From the NCBI GenBank assembly GCA_964484395.1, contig CAZAFM010000087.1, positions 1 through 9,486 of the forward strand: DNA of 9,486 bases, written 5' to 3'. This document shows, one piece after another, positions 1 to 6,533 of this stretch. This DNA is from CAZAFM01 sp964484395 (GTDB lineage Bacteria; Campylobacterota; Campylobacteria; Campylobacterales; CAZAFM01). Below the pieces are notes generated by a model that searched no databases, had not been told where the DNA came from, and saw only the letters and a program-made list of their open reading frames with translations. Position 1 is the first letter of the stretch. Each line of letters starts with the position of its first letter. The translations under genes and the position numbers were made by a program.

Positions 1-642
1 GGATTTTCTGTAGTTTTTCTCCCTACTACCATATATCTTCTCTTTTAGCCTATTTATGGTGACATTAACCTTTCTATCTTTATATATACTAACACCACCC
101 CAGACGTTTTCTAGTAGATACTCTCTAGTTAAAACAATGTTTTTATTTTTGATAATCTAAGTTAATAGATTAAACACTATTTTTGTTAAGTCTATCTTTC
201 TGTCATCAATAAACACCTCTTTGCTTTTTTGTTTGATAATAATATCTCTAAACTGAAGTATATCTACCTCATCTTGTTTAGTTCTTTTTAGGATTGCTTT
301 TACCCTATAGACTAACTCCTCCATTACAAAAGGCTTAGTTAGATAGTCATCAGCTCCACTGTCAAATCCATCTAGTTTCTCTTTGTTAGTGCTTTTTGCG
401 CTTAGATACAGGACTGGGACTTGAAATCCTTTAGCTCTTATCTCTCGTACAAACTCACTTCCCTCAACTCCAGGAAGATTTCTATCTACTATTAAAAGGT
501 CTACATTTTCCTCTTTTATAAACTGCTCAACCTTTTTTGTGGTCAAAAAGCCATGTATCTCAAACCCCTCTTTTTGGAGGTTATACTCTAGTAACTCTAG
601 AAGATCCTCTTCATCCTCTATGATGCCAATTAGACCAGCCAT
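1..642 (-). pseudogene. OmpR/PhoB-type response regulator, interrupted by an in-frame TAG and cut by the window edge
   Basis: Two-component response regulator, expected to be a cytoplasmic DNA-binding transcription factor. The receiver domain (residues about 4-120) is intact: acidic pair D10/E11, phosphoacceptor D53 in IVDRNLPG, S81 and K103 in LTKPF. The frame stops at TAG (157-159) after codon 161, just inside the C-terminal domain (...TKIVFNLLT). Reading past TAG in the same frame gives 52 more stop-free codons to base 1, including IVLTREYLLENVWGG and DRKVNVTINRLKEKI, which are typical winged-helix segments with the recognition helix. An intact relative would usually have an aromatic residue at the TAG position, so a TAT/TAC to TAG change fits. 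Start ATG 640-642 has a good AAGGAG site at 647-652 that overlaps the phoU stop. Following PhoU suggests PhoB, but the symbol is not certain. Without readthrough the product is a 161-residue receiver lacking DNA binding. Confidence 0.85.
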
Positions 643-651
643 GAAACTCCT

Positions 652-1359
652 TTAATAGCTTTGTATACTTCCACCATACTTAACATAGTGCATCAAAGAG
701 CATATATCTACAGACCTATCAGCACTTCTTTCTAGCTTTCTTATACTTTTTAAGATTTTTATATATTTTTGACTTAGCTCGACATCTTTACATATATTTC
801 CTAAAATCTCTTTCTCAAGTAGTGAGTATATATCATCAGTCTTACTCTCTTCGATTTTTGAGAGAGTAAAAAAATCCTCACTATCTTCACTATAGTAGTG
901 CTCTATGGCAAAAAGAGCATATTTGATAGATTTGATAGCACATTTGTGCATATTAGTGATATACTCTTTGTAGTTATCTAGGTTTATATCTTCTAGATAG
1001 ATTAGCTCTTTTGTGTTTCTTGCATATCTTTTAACATCATTACCTACCCCTACAAGCTCGTTTGTAAGCTTTATTCCAGCTATTAAAAACCTGAGCTCTT
1101 TTGACTCTGCATTATAAAGTGCTAGAATTTTTACTATTCTATTATCTATACGATTTCCAGCATCCTCTATGCCTTTTAGAGTAAGAGCCACTCTCTCAAA
1201 AACATCATCACTCTTCTTCTCAAAGCCCTCCAATGCAAGAATGTGTGAGTTAAGCACGGTTTTGGCGATACTAGAGAGCTCTTTTTGGAGTGTGTCTATC
1301 TCTTTTTCAAACTTAGGATTAACTGCGTTTATTTGAACCATATCTATACTGTTTTCCAT
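652..1359 (-). CDS. phoU: PhoU family phosphate signalling protein
   Basis: Cytoplasmic all-helical PhoU-type protein, 235 residues, the usual family length. PhoU proteins link the Pst phosphate transporter to PhoR/PhoB signalling and damp the response when phosphate is plentiful. Two helical repeats can be seen. The first (about 20-118) has GIEDAGNRIDNRI and a degenerate metal/helix motif around NELVGVGNDVKRYA. The second (about 125-228) ends with LERSADRSVDI, close to the family pattern with E..D in a helix. It lies 9 bases upstream of the response regulator on the same strand, and that gene's ribosome site overlaps this stop codon, so translation is probably coupled. No pst genes are in the window. 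The start is doubtful: a TATAAT box lies only 5 bases before ATG 1357-1359 and no Shine-Dalgarno is visible. Either the message is leaderless or translation starts at Met7 (1339-1341). Confidence 0.85.
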   Translation of the reverse strand: MENSIDMVQINAVNPKFEKEIDTLQKELSSIAKTVLNSHILALEGFEKKSDDVFERVALTLKGIEDAGNRIDNRIVKILALYNAESKELRFLIAGIKLTNELVGVGNDVKRYARNTKELIYLEDINLDNYKEYITNMHKCAIKSIKYALFAIEHYYSEDSEDFFTLSKIEESKTDDIYSLLEKEILGNICKDVELSQKYIKILKSIRKLERSADRSVDICSLMHYVKYGGSIQSY

Positions 1360-1364
1360 ACTAG

Positions 1365-1370
1365 ATTATA
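1365..1370 (-). promoter_or_regulatory. candidate -10 box (TATAAT) for phoU
   Basis: A perfect TATAAT on the minus strand lies directly upstream of phoU. I see no good -35 at 16-18 bases, which is common in Campylobacterota promoters. The expected start of transcription would fall at about 1357-1360, on or beside the annotated start codon. Inferred from consensus only; AT-rich DNA gives such boxes by chance. Confidence 0.4.
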
Positions 1371-1390
1371 TAATAGAAAAGATACTTTTT

Positions 1391-1432
1391 GATTACAGTG
1401 TAGATATATTTTTTTGTCACTCCACTGTAACC
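1391..1432. repeat. imperfect inverted repeat in the divergent intergenic region
   Basis: Left arm GATTACAGTGTAG (1391-1403) and right arm CTCCACTGTAACC (1420-1432) are reverse complements at 11 of 13 positions, with a perfect TTACAGTG/CACTGTAA core. A 16-base AT-rich spacer separates them. The arm centres are 29 bases apart, about three helical turns, which would suit a dimeric or two-site regulator lying between phoU and the EAL-GGDEF gene. No T-run follows, so a terminator is unlikely. Confidence 0.5.
1414..1431 (+). promoter_or_regulatory. candidate Pho-box-like direct repeat
   Basis: TTGTCAC-TCCA-CTGTAAC is two 7-base elements with an 11-base period, the geometry of the enterobacterial PhoB box (CTGTCAT repeats with 4-base spacers). 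Each element matches CTGTCAT at 5 of 7 positions. A possible -10 (TAGAAT, 1442-1447) lies 10 bases further on the plus strand, towards the EAL-GGDEF gene. The neighbouring phoU and PhoB-like regulator make the reading plausible. Campylobacter PhosR uses a different box, so the match to the E. coli consensus is only suggestive. Confidence 0.35.
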
Positions 1433-1485
1433 ACATATAACTAGAATAGTAAAAGAGAAAAATCTACACAAATCAAAGAAGATAA

Positions 1486-3261
1486 ATGCTAGAAGAATAC
1501 AATAAATGGAATATGATTATTTCAAAGCTAAGATTTGCTTATAAGCCAATAGTAAATGTCCATAGTGGGATAGTTCACGGGTTTGAGGCTGTTGTGGTAA
1601 ACTCACAAGACTTAGGTTTTACAACTATGCCTAATCTTCTTGATAGAGCATATAGGGATTTTGTTCTTACTTATGTAGAACTTCAGCTAAGAAAAAAAGC
1701 CGCCATGAGCTTTTTGCACTATGGTATGTATGAAAATATAAAGATTTTCTATAAATTCGATAGGCATATTTTATCAATGCCAGATGTAAATAGTGAGTTT
1801 ATGTCTTCATTAGCTAGAAGTGTTAACACCCTCTCAGATATGATATGTCTAGAGATTTCTGAAAAAAAAGAGAACCTCCACCCAGCTGAGATAAACAATA
1901 TTTTTTCACTATACAGAAATCAAGGATACAGGGTTGTAATTGATAATTTTGGTGCAAATAGTTTTCATTTTAAGCATCTTTATAATATTACTCCTGATTA
2001 TCTCAAGTTTGATAAGTTTTTTACCAAAAATCTTCATACAGATATGAAAAAAAGAATGCTTATATCTAAACTTATTGATATATCAAAAACTATAGGCTCT
2101 TTTACTATTGCAAAAGGTGTTAAGAGTGAAGAGGAGTTTTATGCTTGTAAGGATTTAGGGATTGATTTAGTTGAGGGTGAACTTATTTCTCCTGCTATTG
2201 AGGATTTAGGAGAGATAAAAGAGAAGTATGACCACATCTTGGAACTCAGTGAAAAAGATAGAAGAGACTCCATAAGACAAACAATTGTAGAAAAAAACCT
2301 CAACCACCTTGAGCCAGTTTATATTGATGAAGATATGTTTGATGTACTTGAGAAGTTCAAAAGAAACAAAAGCACTACATTTCTACCAGTTTTACAAAGA
2401 GATATGTCCCCTCTTGGCGTACTCTTAGAAAAAGAGCTTAAAGACTATGTCTACTCAGCCTTTGGCACATCACTACTAAAAAACAAGTCAGCCTCTATAG
2501 GTGTCAAAAAGTTCATGGTTAAATGCGCTACAGCTGATATAAACACAAGACTTGAAGGACTATTAAAGTCTTTTTCTGCAACTGAAGATAGTGTAGGTAT
2601 ACTGATTACAAAAGACACTAAGTATTACGCTTTTCTCAGCTCAAAAGAGCTTCTAAGAGCCCTAAATGAACAGTCTTTAGAAATAGCAAGAGACCAAAAC
2701 CCCCTAACAAAGCTTCCTGGCAATATACCAATTTCAAACTTTATAATAGACTCTATTCAGGATATGAAAGAGCCACTATATCTTGCATATTTTGATTTTG
2801 ATAATTTTAAACCTTTTAATGATAAATATGGATTTAGACTAGGTGATAGAGCTATTCTTATGTTCTCAGAGATACTCAGGAATGATTTACAAAACTCAAA
2901 GTTTTTTTTAGGGCATATAGGTGGGGATGACTTTTTTGTAGGTTATAAAGGCAATATAGAGTATGAGGAGTTTTGTGAGCACATAGAGTTTATATGCGAA
3001 AGCTTCAAAACAAAGGCTAAATCACTCTACAAAGAGGATGATAGAAAAAGAGGCACTGTCGTCCTAAAAGACAGAGAGGGAAAAGCTCGTGAGTTCAAAC
3101 TCCTCTCAGTAAGTGCTTCTATAGTTGAGATAAGAAAGGGTAGTGACTTAGAGATTAACAAAGCTCTAGATGCTACCCTCTCAACCGCCAAAAAAAGCGC
3201 AAAAGAGATGCCAAATAATATCTGTGCTATTTCTGTTATTGCAGGACTTGAGAACTTATAA
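1486..3261 (+). CDS. EAL-CBS-GGDEF protein, cyclic-di-GMP signalling, probably catalytically degenerate
   Basis: A 591-residue soluble protein with no signal peptide or membrane segment. Order: EAL-like domain (about 10-240), CBS-type region (about 275-400, with PLGVLLEKELKDYVYSAFG typical of this architecture) and GGDEF domain (about 405-575). The EAL domain keeps E34 (GFEAVV), E123 in CLEISE, D153 and K174 (LKFD). It differs at other key places: DDFGTG reads DNFGAN, AEGVE reads AKGVK (K210) and QG reads EG. Phosphodiesterase activity is therefore unlikely. The GGDEF domain keeps the metal and nucleotide motif DFDNFKPFND (437-446), but the signature is GGDDF (479-483), with Asp for the usual Glu. 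No RxxD inhibitory site is seen at the usual spacing. It may be a c-di-GMP or nucleotide-binding effector, or a weak cyclase. ATG 1486 has a modest AAGAAG site at 1476-1481. The gene is divergent from phoU. Confidence 0.88.
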   Translation: MLEEYNKWNMIISKLRFAYKPIVNVHSGIVHGFEAVVVNSQDLGFTTMPNLLDRAYRDFVLTYVELQLRKKAAMSFLHYGMYENIKIFYKFDRHILSMPDVNSEFMSSLARSVNTLSDMICLEISEKKENLHPAEINNIFSLYRNQGYRVVIDNFGANSFHFKHLYNITPDYLKFDKFFTKNLHTDMKKRMLISKLIDISKTIGSFTIAKGVKSEEEFYACKDLGIDLVEGELISPAIEDLGEIKEKYDHILELSEKDRRDSIRQTIVEKNLNHLEPVYIDEDMFDVLEKFKRNKSTTFLPVLQRDMSPLGVLLEKELKDYVYSAFGTSLLKNKSASIGVKKFMVKCATADINTRLEGLLKSFSATEDSVGILITKDTKYYAFLSSKELLRALNEQSLEIARDQNPLTKLPGNIPISNFIIDSIQDMKEPLYLAYFDFDNFKPFNDKYGFRLGDRAILMFSEILRNDLQNSKFFLGHIGGDDFFVGYKGNIEYEEFCEHIEFICESFKTKAKSLYKEDDRKRGTVVLKDREGKAREFKLLSVSASIVEIRKGSDLEINKALDATLSTAKKSAKEMPNNICAISVIAGLENL

Positions 3262-3262
3262 G

Positions 3263-3769
3263 CTATTCAAAAAGTGAGAAATCTTCAAATACTTCTATCT
3301 TCTCAATCTTGTCACCTACTTCTATGGAGTCTAGGACTTTAAAGTCTTTTTTATCAATTATTTGACCAAAAACAGTATGCTCTCCATCTAAATGAGGTTG
3401 CTCCCCAAAGCAGATAAAAAACTGGCTTCCTCCAGTATCTTTTCCTGCGTGAGCCATCGATAGAGCACCTTTTTTATGCTTATTTAGGTTTGTATCCACC
3501 TCACACTTAACCCTCCAATCAGGTCCACTAGTTCCATCACCCTTTGGACATCCGCCTTGGGCTACAAATCCAGGTATGACTCTATGGAATGCAAGATTGT
3601 CATAGAAACCACTATTTGCTAAATGTGCGAAATTTGCAACATTTTCAGGTGCATCTTTATAGAAAAGCTCAAAAATCATTTCACCTTTGTTAGTTACTAT
3701 TTTTGCAAATTTGGCTTTTTTTAGCTCATCCTCTGATAAGTTGTAACTTTTTATATCTTTCCAGACCAT
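3263..3769 (-). CDS. cyclophilin-type peptidyl-prolyl cis-trans isomerase
   Basis: Isomerase that speeds proline cis-trans interconversion during protein folding; 168 residues, a normal size for a single cyclophilin domain (about 20-165). The active-site motif FHRVIPGF (61-68, catalytic R63), QGG (71-73) and SQFFI (115-119) are intact. The Trp that makes many cyclophilins sensitive to cyclosporin is replaced by His126 in HLDGEHTVFG, as in various bacterial forms. No signal peptide is seen; a charged N-terminal extension of about 20 residues precedes the domain, so the protein is probably cytoplasmic (PpiB-like). ATG 3767-3769 has a clear AAGGTG ribosome site. It is convergent with the EAL-GGDEF gene with one base between the stop codons, and divergent from the gene at 3838. 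Confidence 0.95.
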   Translation of the reverse strand: MVWKDIKSYNLSEDELKKAKFAKIVTNKGEMIFELFYKDAPENVANFAHLANSGFYDNLAFHRVIPGFVAQGGCPKGDGTSGPDWRVKCEVDTNLNKHKKGALSMAHAGKDTGGSQFFICFGEQPHLDGEHTVFGQIIDKKDFKVLDSIEVGDKIEKIEVFEDFSLFE

Positions 3770-3805
3770 TTTTCACCTTTAGTTTTATTTATGAGTTTTA
3801 AGTGT

Positions 3806-3813
3806 AGTATAAT
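3806..3813. promoter_or_regulatory. candidate bidirectional promoter with overlapping -10 boxes
   Basis: AGTATAAT contains TATAAT on the plus strand (3808-3813) and TATACT on the minus strand (3811-3806). The minus-strand box would serve the isomerase and the plus-strand box the operon starting at 3838. This is the only strong -10 I see in the 68-bp divergent region. -35 elements are weak on both sides. Symmetric AT-rich -10 sequences are known to drive transcription both ways in bacteria; use here is inferred. Confidence 0.5.
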
Positions 3814-3837
3814 AGCAAAAACTAGGGGCTTCGCGCA

Positions 3838-4605
3838 ATGTTTAGATGGGTTTTTGCACTTTTTATATCTTTTTTTTCAGTAATGGAAGCAAATGAGTTT
3901 AAAAAAACACTCATTATAGGCTATGAGTTAGACAATAAAGAGTATCTATCAATGGGGGTAGTAACAAAAAGCGGATATATACTAACTTCTTCTGATTTTT
4001 TTTCCAAAAACAACATAAAAAAAGATATAACCGTATATGTGTATGATAGTGATTTTACTCAACCGACCTGCTTTATGAAAGCAAGAGTAAAGGCGGTTGA
4101 TTTTGATAGAAATATGGCTCTACTAGAAGGTGATGGTTATCTTGATGTTTTCTGTAATGAGATGAGTTCACAGAGTGAGTATCATAAGAAGTTTTTAGAG
4201 AGTGCGATGATTGATTTTTTTTGTGGTGAATGCAAATATTTTCCTGATATTTTAGAAAGTGTTAGATATGTTGAGTTTGATAAGGAGGGGCTATTAGTCT
4301 CTAAAAAGAGTGAAAACCTAGGCTACTTCTTTAAAGACGAGAAGGATCTGGGATATGTTGTGGGCTTTGTAGTAGATCACAACCCTCTATACCCGGGAAC
4401 TCCATATTTTGATAAAGATGGAAATCTTATGGGAATGTATGTTTTTGGGAAGTTTGCTGATATAGGGTTTGATGGAGCTCTTAGTAAGGGATTTATCACC
4501 TCATATATCTGTGAGCTAGAGAACGCCTCTGTTATACAGACTCCTCACAAGCTTTGTGAGGGCTTTGAAGATAGTGAACTTTTTGGGATTATAGAAGAGA
4601 AGTGA
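3838..4605 (+). CDS. secreted trypsin-fold-like protein lacking recognisable catalytic residues
   Basis: I do not recognise a named gene. It is 255 residues, with an N-terminal hydrophobic stretch (5-16) and a plausible signal-peptidase site after A18, so probably periplasmic. Segments recall the chymotrypsin/Deg fold: GVVTKSGYILTSSDFF (40-55) where active proteases have GYIVT..H, DFDRNMALLEG (88-98) where they have DLAVL, and PGTPYFDKDGNLMGMYVF (186-203) where they have GNSGGP.F...G...G. On that alignment His, Asp and Ser of the triad are all replaced. It would then be a non-enzymatic relative, perhaps a binding or scaffold protein. Six cysteines include a CGEC pair at 129-132, which may form disulfides. 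First gene of the operon, with an AGGGG site at 3824-3828 and a nearby TATAAT. Its stop overlaps the next start (GTGA). The fold assignment is by eye and uncertain. Confidence 0.75.
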   Translation: MFRWVFALFISFFSVMEANEFKKTLIIGYELDNKEYLSMGVVTKSGYILTSSDFFSKNNIKKDITVYVYDSDFTQPTCFMKARVKAVDFDRNMALLEGDGYLDVFCNEMSSQSEYHKKFLESAMIDFFCGECKYFPDILESVRYVEFDKEGLLVSKKSENLGYFFKDEKDLGYVVGFVVDHNPLYPGTPYFDKDGNLMGMYVFGKFADIGFDGALSKGFITSYICELENASVIQTPHKLCEGFEDSELFGIIEEK

Positions 4606-5111
4606 GAGGGTTTTTTCTACTATTTCTTGTTTCTTTTTTTGCTGGTTGCTCTTTAAAAACTCCTACTCATAATGAGCTGAATTCTAGAGCCCTGTCTTTA
4701 GCACTGCAAAGCCTATCAAGCAGTGTCTCAAAAGAAGATGCTCAAAATGTGGCAAATCTATCATATAAAGTCTCAAAGGAACTTAATAATAAGTTTCAAA
4801 GGTCATCTTCTCCAATGTTTCATAACTTTTTGGTAAACATAGGTCTTAAAAGTAATGGTCTTTGCTATGAGTATGCCAATGAGCTACTTGAAGCTTTAAG
4901 AGTGCTTGGACCAAAAAGCTTGAATATCTATAGTGTAGTCTCAAAAAAAGGAGAGTATTTTGAGCACAATGCGCTTCTAGTTACTTCAAAAGAGGAGCTA
5001 AACAATGGTGTAATACTTGACCCTTGGAGGAGTGCTAATCCACTCTTTTGGATAGATTTAAGTAAAGATAGATACAATTGGAGAGTAGTAAAAAAGCAAC
5101 AAAAGGACTAA
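4602..5111 (+). CDS. putative lipoprotein with a Cys-His-Asp (transglutaminase/papain-like) pattern
   Basis: 169 residues starting at GTG 4602-4604, which overlaps the upstream TGA by 4 bases (GTGA), a classic coupled junction. The N-terminus is a lipoprotein signal: hydrophobic residues 4-13 and lipobox FAGC with C16 as the lipid-modified cysteine, so it is anchored to a membrane facing the periplasm. The C-terminal half has NGLCYEYANELLEAL (C88), YFEHNALLV (H122) and VILDPW (D140). A Cys at a helix start, then His on a strand and Asp on the next, is the layout of transglutaminase-like and NlpC/papain-like cysteine enzymes. Which of these, and whether it is active, cannot be told from sequence. 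A working hypothesis is an envelope peptidase or amidase acting with the preceding trypsin-fold protein. Confidence 0.78.
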   Translation: MRGFFLLFLVSFFAGCSLKTPTHNELNSRALSLALQSLSSSVSKEDAQNVANLSYKVSKELNNKFQRSSSPMFHNFLVNIGLKSNGLCYEYANELLEALRVLGPKSLNIYSVVSKKGEYFEHNALLVTSKEELNNGVILDPWRSANPLFWIDLSKDRYNWRVVKKQQKD

Positions 5112-5113
5112 AC

Positions 5114-5287
5114 ATGAGTGAAGAAAAAAAAGATAAGTTTGATAGCGGAGAGCCATCATTGGAGAAGATAAGCGACTACCATAAACCAATGAGCAAGAAA
5201 AAGCAAAAAACTCTTTTGCTAGCAATGTTTATAGGTATTCTTTTTGCGGGGAGCATATATCTATTAGCCTACTTTTTTAGTAGCTAA
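5114..5287 (+). CDS. small single-pass membrane protein, 57 residues
   Basis: Function not recognised. The start is ATG 5114, chosen because AAAGGA (5102-5107) stands 6 bases upstream. A longer in-frame start at 5078 lies inside the lipoprotein gene and has no such site. The N-terminal half is highly charged and soluble (MSEEKKDKF...), followed by a basic patch SKKKQK (27-32) and one hydrophobic helix at about 33-55 ending in FFSS. By the positive-inside rule the charged half faces the cytoplasm and the helix is a C-terminal anchor. It is 2 bases from the lipoprotein stop, and its own stop overlaps the ribosome site of proA, so it is tightly embedded in the operon. Similar small proteins are common and poorly characterised in Campylobacterota. 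Confidence 0.75.
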   Translation: MSEEKKDKFDSGEPSLEKISDYHKPMSKKKQKTLLLAMFIGILFAGSIYLLAYFFSS

Positions 5288-5297
5288 GGAGAGATAG

Positions 5298-6533
5298 GTG
5301 GAGGAGTTTCTAAAAAAAGCTAAACTTGCAAGTAGAGTTATTGCAAACCTCAGTAGTGGCAAAAAAAAGCAGGTGCTTATTGCACTTGCAAATGCTTTGA
5401 GAGCTAATAAGTTAATGATAATTGAAGAGAACAAAAAAGACTTAGCTTATGGTAAGGAGGCGAATTTAAGCAGTGCGCTTATGGATAGATTGCTTCTAGA
5501 TGAGGGAAGAGTAGAGTCTATGGCAGAAGCCATACAAGAGATTGCTATACTAAAAGAGCCAGTAGGTAGAGTAATAGAGGGCTGGAATACTGATAATAAT
5601 CTCAAAATAGAGAAAATCAGCGTACCAATAGGCGTTATATCTATTATATATGAATCAAGACCAAATGTAACAAGCGATACGGCTGCACTTTGCTTCAAAA
5701 GCGGTAATGTCTGTGTGCTAAAAGGTGGAAAAGAAGCAATAAATAGTAACAAAGCTATAGCAAAAGTACTTCAAGATGCACTAGAAAAAGAGGGAGTTCC
5801 AAAAGAGGCAATATCTCTTATACCTGATAGTAGCAGAGAGGGAGTAGCAAGTCTTATAAAAATGGATAAATATGTAGACTTAGTCATACCAAGAGGCGGT
5901 GAGAAGCTTATAAAGTTCGTAAATGAAAATGCAACTGTCCCAGTAGTCAAACACGATAAAGGGCTCTGTCATGTCTATATTCATAAAGATGCAGATGCAA
6001 AAAAAGCAGTAGATATAGCTATAAATTCAAAAACTCACAGAACAGGTGTCTGCAATGCAGCTGAGACACTCTTAATAGATGAAGAAATAGCCCCAGAGCT
6101 ACTTCCTATCCTCAAAAGTGAGTTTGATAAAAAGTCAACCTTACTAAAAGGATGTGTAAAAACTAGAGCTATCATAGATACACAGAGTGCAAGTCACGAG
6201 GACTACAATACAGAGTATCTTGACAATATTCTAAATATCAAAGTAGTAAAACATATAGATGAAGCACTAGATCATATAAGTATATATGGCTCAAGCCACT
6301 CTGAATCCATAGTAAGTGAAAACTATAGTGCATGTAGTAGGTTTATGCAAGAGGTTGATGCTTCAACTGTCTATACAAATGCTTCAACTAGGTTTACTGA
6401 TGGAGGGATGTTTGGCTTTGGTGCTGAAGTGGGTATTAGTACAAATAAGCTCCACTCAAGAGGACCTATGGGCATAAACGACCTTACAACATATAAATAC
6501 TGTGTCTATGGACACGGTCAAATAAGAGAATAA
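5298..6533 (+). CDS. proA: gamma-glutamyl phosphate reductase (glutamate-5-semialdehyde dehydrogenase)
   Basis: Second step of proline synthesis: NADPH-dependent reduction of gamma-glutamyl phosphate to glutamate-5-semialdehyde, cytoplasmic. 411 residues, full family length. Diagnostic segments are present: VPIGVISIIYESRPNVTSD (109-127), CVLKGGKEAINSN (139-151), VIPRGGEKLI (196-205), THRTGVCNAAETLL (246-259) with catalytic C252, and FTDGGMFGFGAEVGIST and HSRGPMGINDLTTYKY near the end. Start GTG 5298-5300 follows a strong AAGGAG (5286-5291) that overlaps the preceding stop. No proB is in the window, so proA appears separated from its kinase partner. The next gene starts on the base after this stop, in the same frame. 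Confidence 0.98.
   Translation: MEEFLKKAKLASRVIANLSSGKKKQVLIALANALRANKLMIIEENKKDLAYGKEANLSSALMDRLLLDEGRVESMAEAIQEIAILKEPVGRVIEGWNTDNNLKIEKISVPIGVISIIYESRPNVTSDTAALCFKSGNVCVLKGGKEAINSNKAIAKVLQDALEKEGVPKEAISLIPDSSREGVASLIKMDKYVDLVIPRGGEKLIKFVNENATVPVVKHDKGLCHVYIHKDADAKKAVDIAINSKTHRTGVCNAAETLLIDEEIAPELLPILKSEFDKKSTLLKGCVKTRAIIDTQSASHEDYNTEYLDNILNIKVVKHIDEALDHISIYGSSHSESIVSENYSACSRFMQEVDASTVYTNASTRFTDGGMFGFGAEVGISTNKLHSRGPMGINDLTTYKYCVYGHGQIRE

Noticed and set aside
1..642. Reassignment of TAG to an amino acid in this organism
   Set aside because: TAG ends the isomerase gene (3263-3265) and the first binding protein (8033-8035) at normal family lengths, so TAG is an ordinary stop here.
3335..3352. 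Palindrome GACTTTAAAGTC followed by six T on the plus strand, a possible terminator for the EAL-GGDEF gene
   Set aside because: The stem would be only about 4 base pairs with a TTAA loop, and it lies inside the isomerase coding sequence (KKDFKVLDS), which explains it.
5078..5113. Longer start for the small membrane protein at 5078
   Set aside because: It lies in the lipoprotein gene with no ribosome site, while ATG 5114 has AAAGGA at a good distance.
5447..5752. Minus-strand open frame inside proA
   Set aside because: It is fully inside a clearly conserved gene and shows no recognisable domain or start signal.
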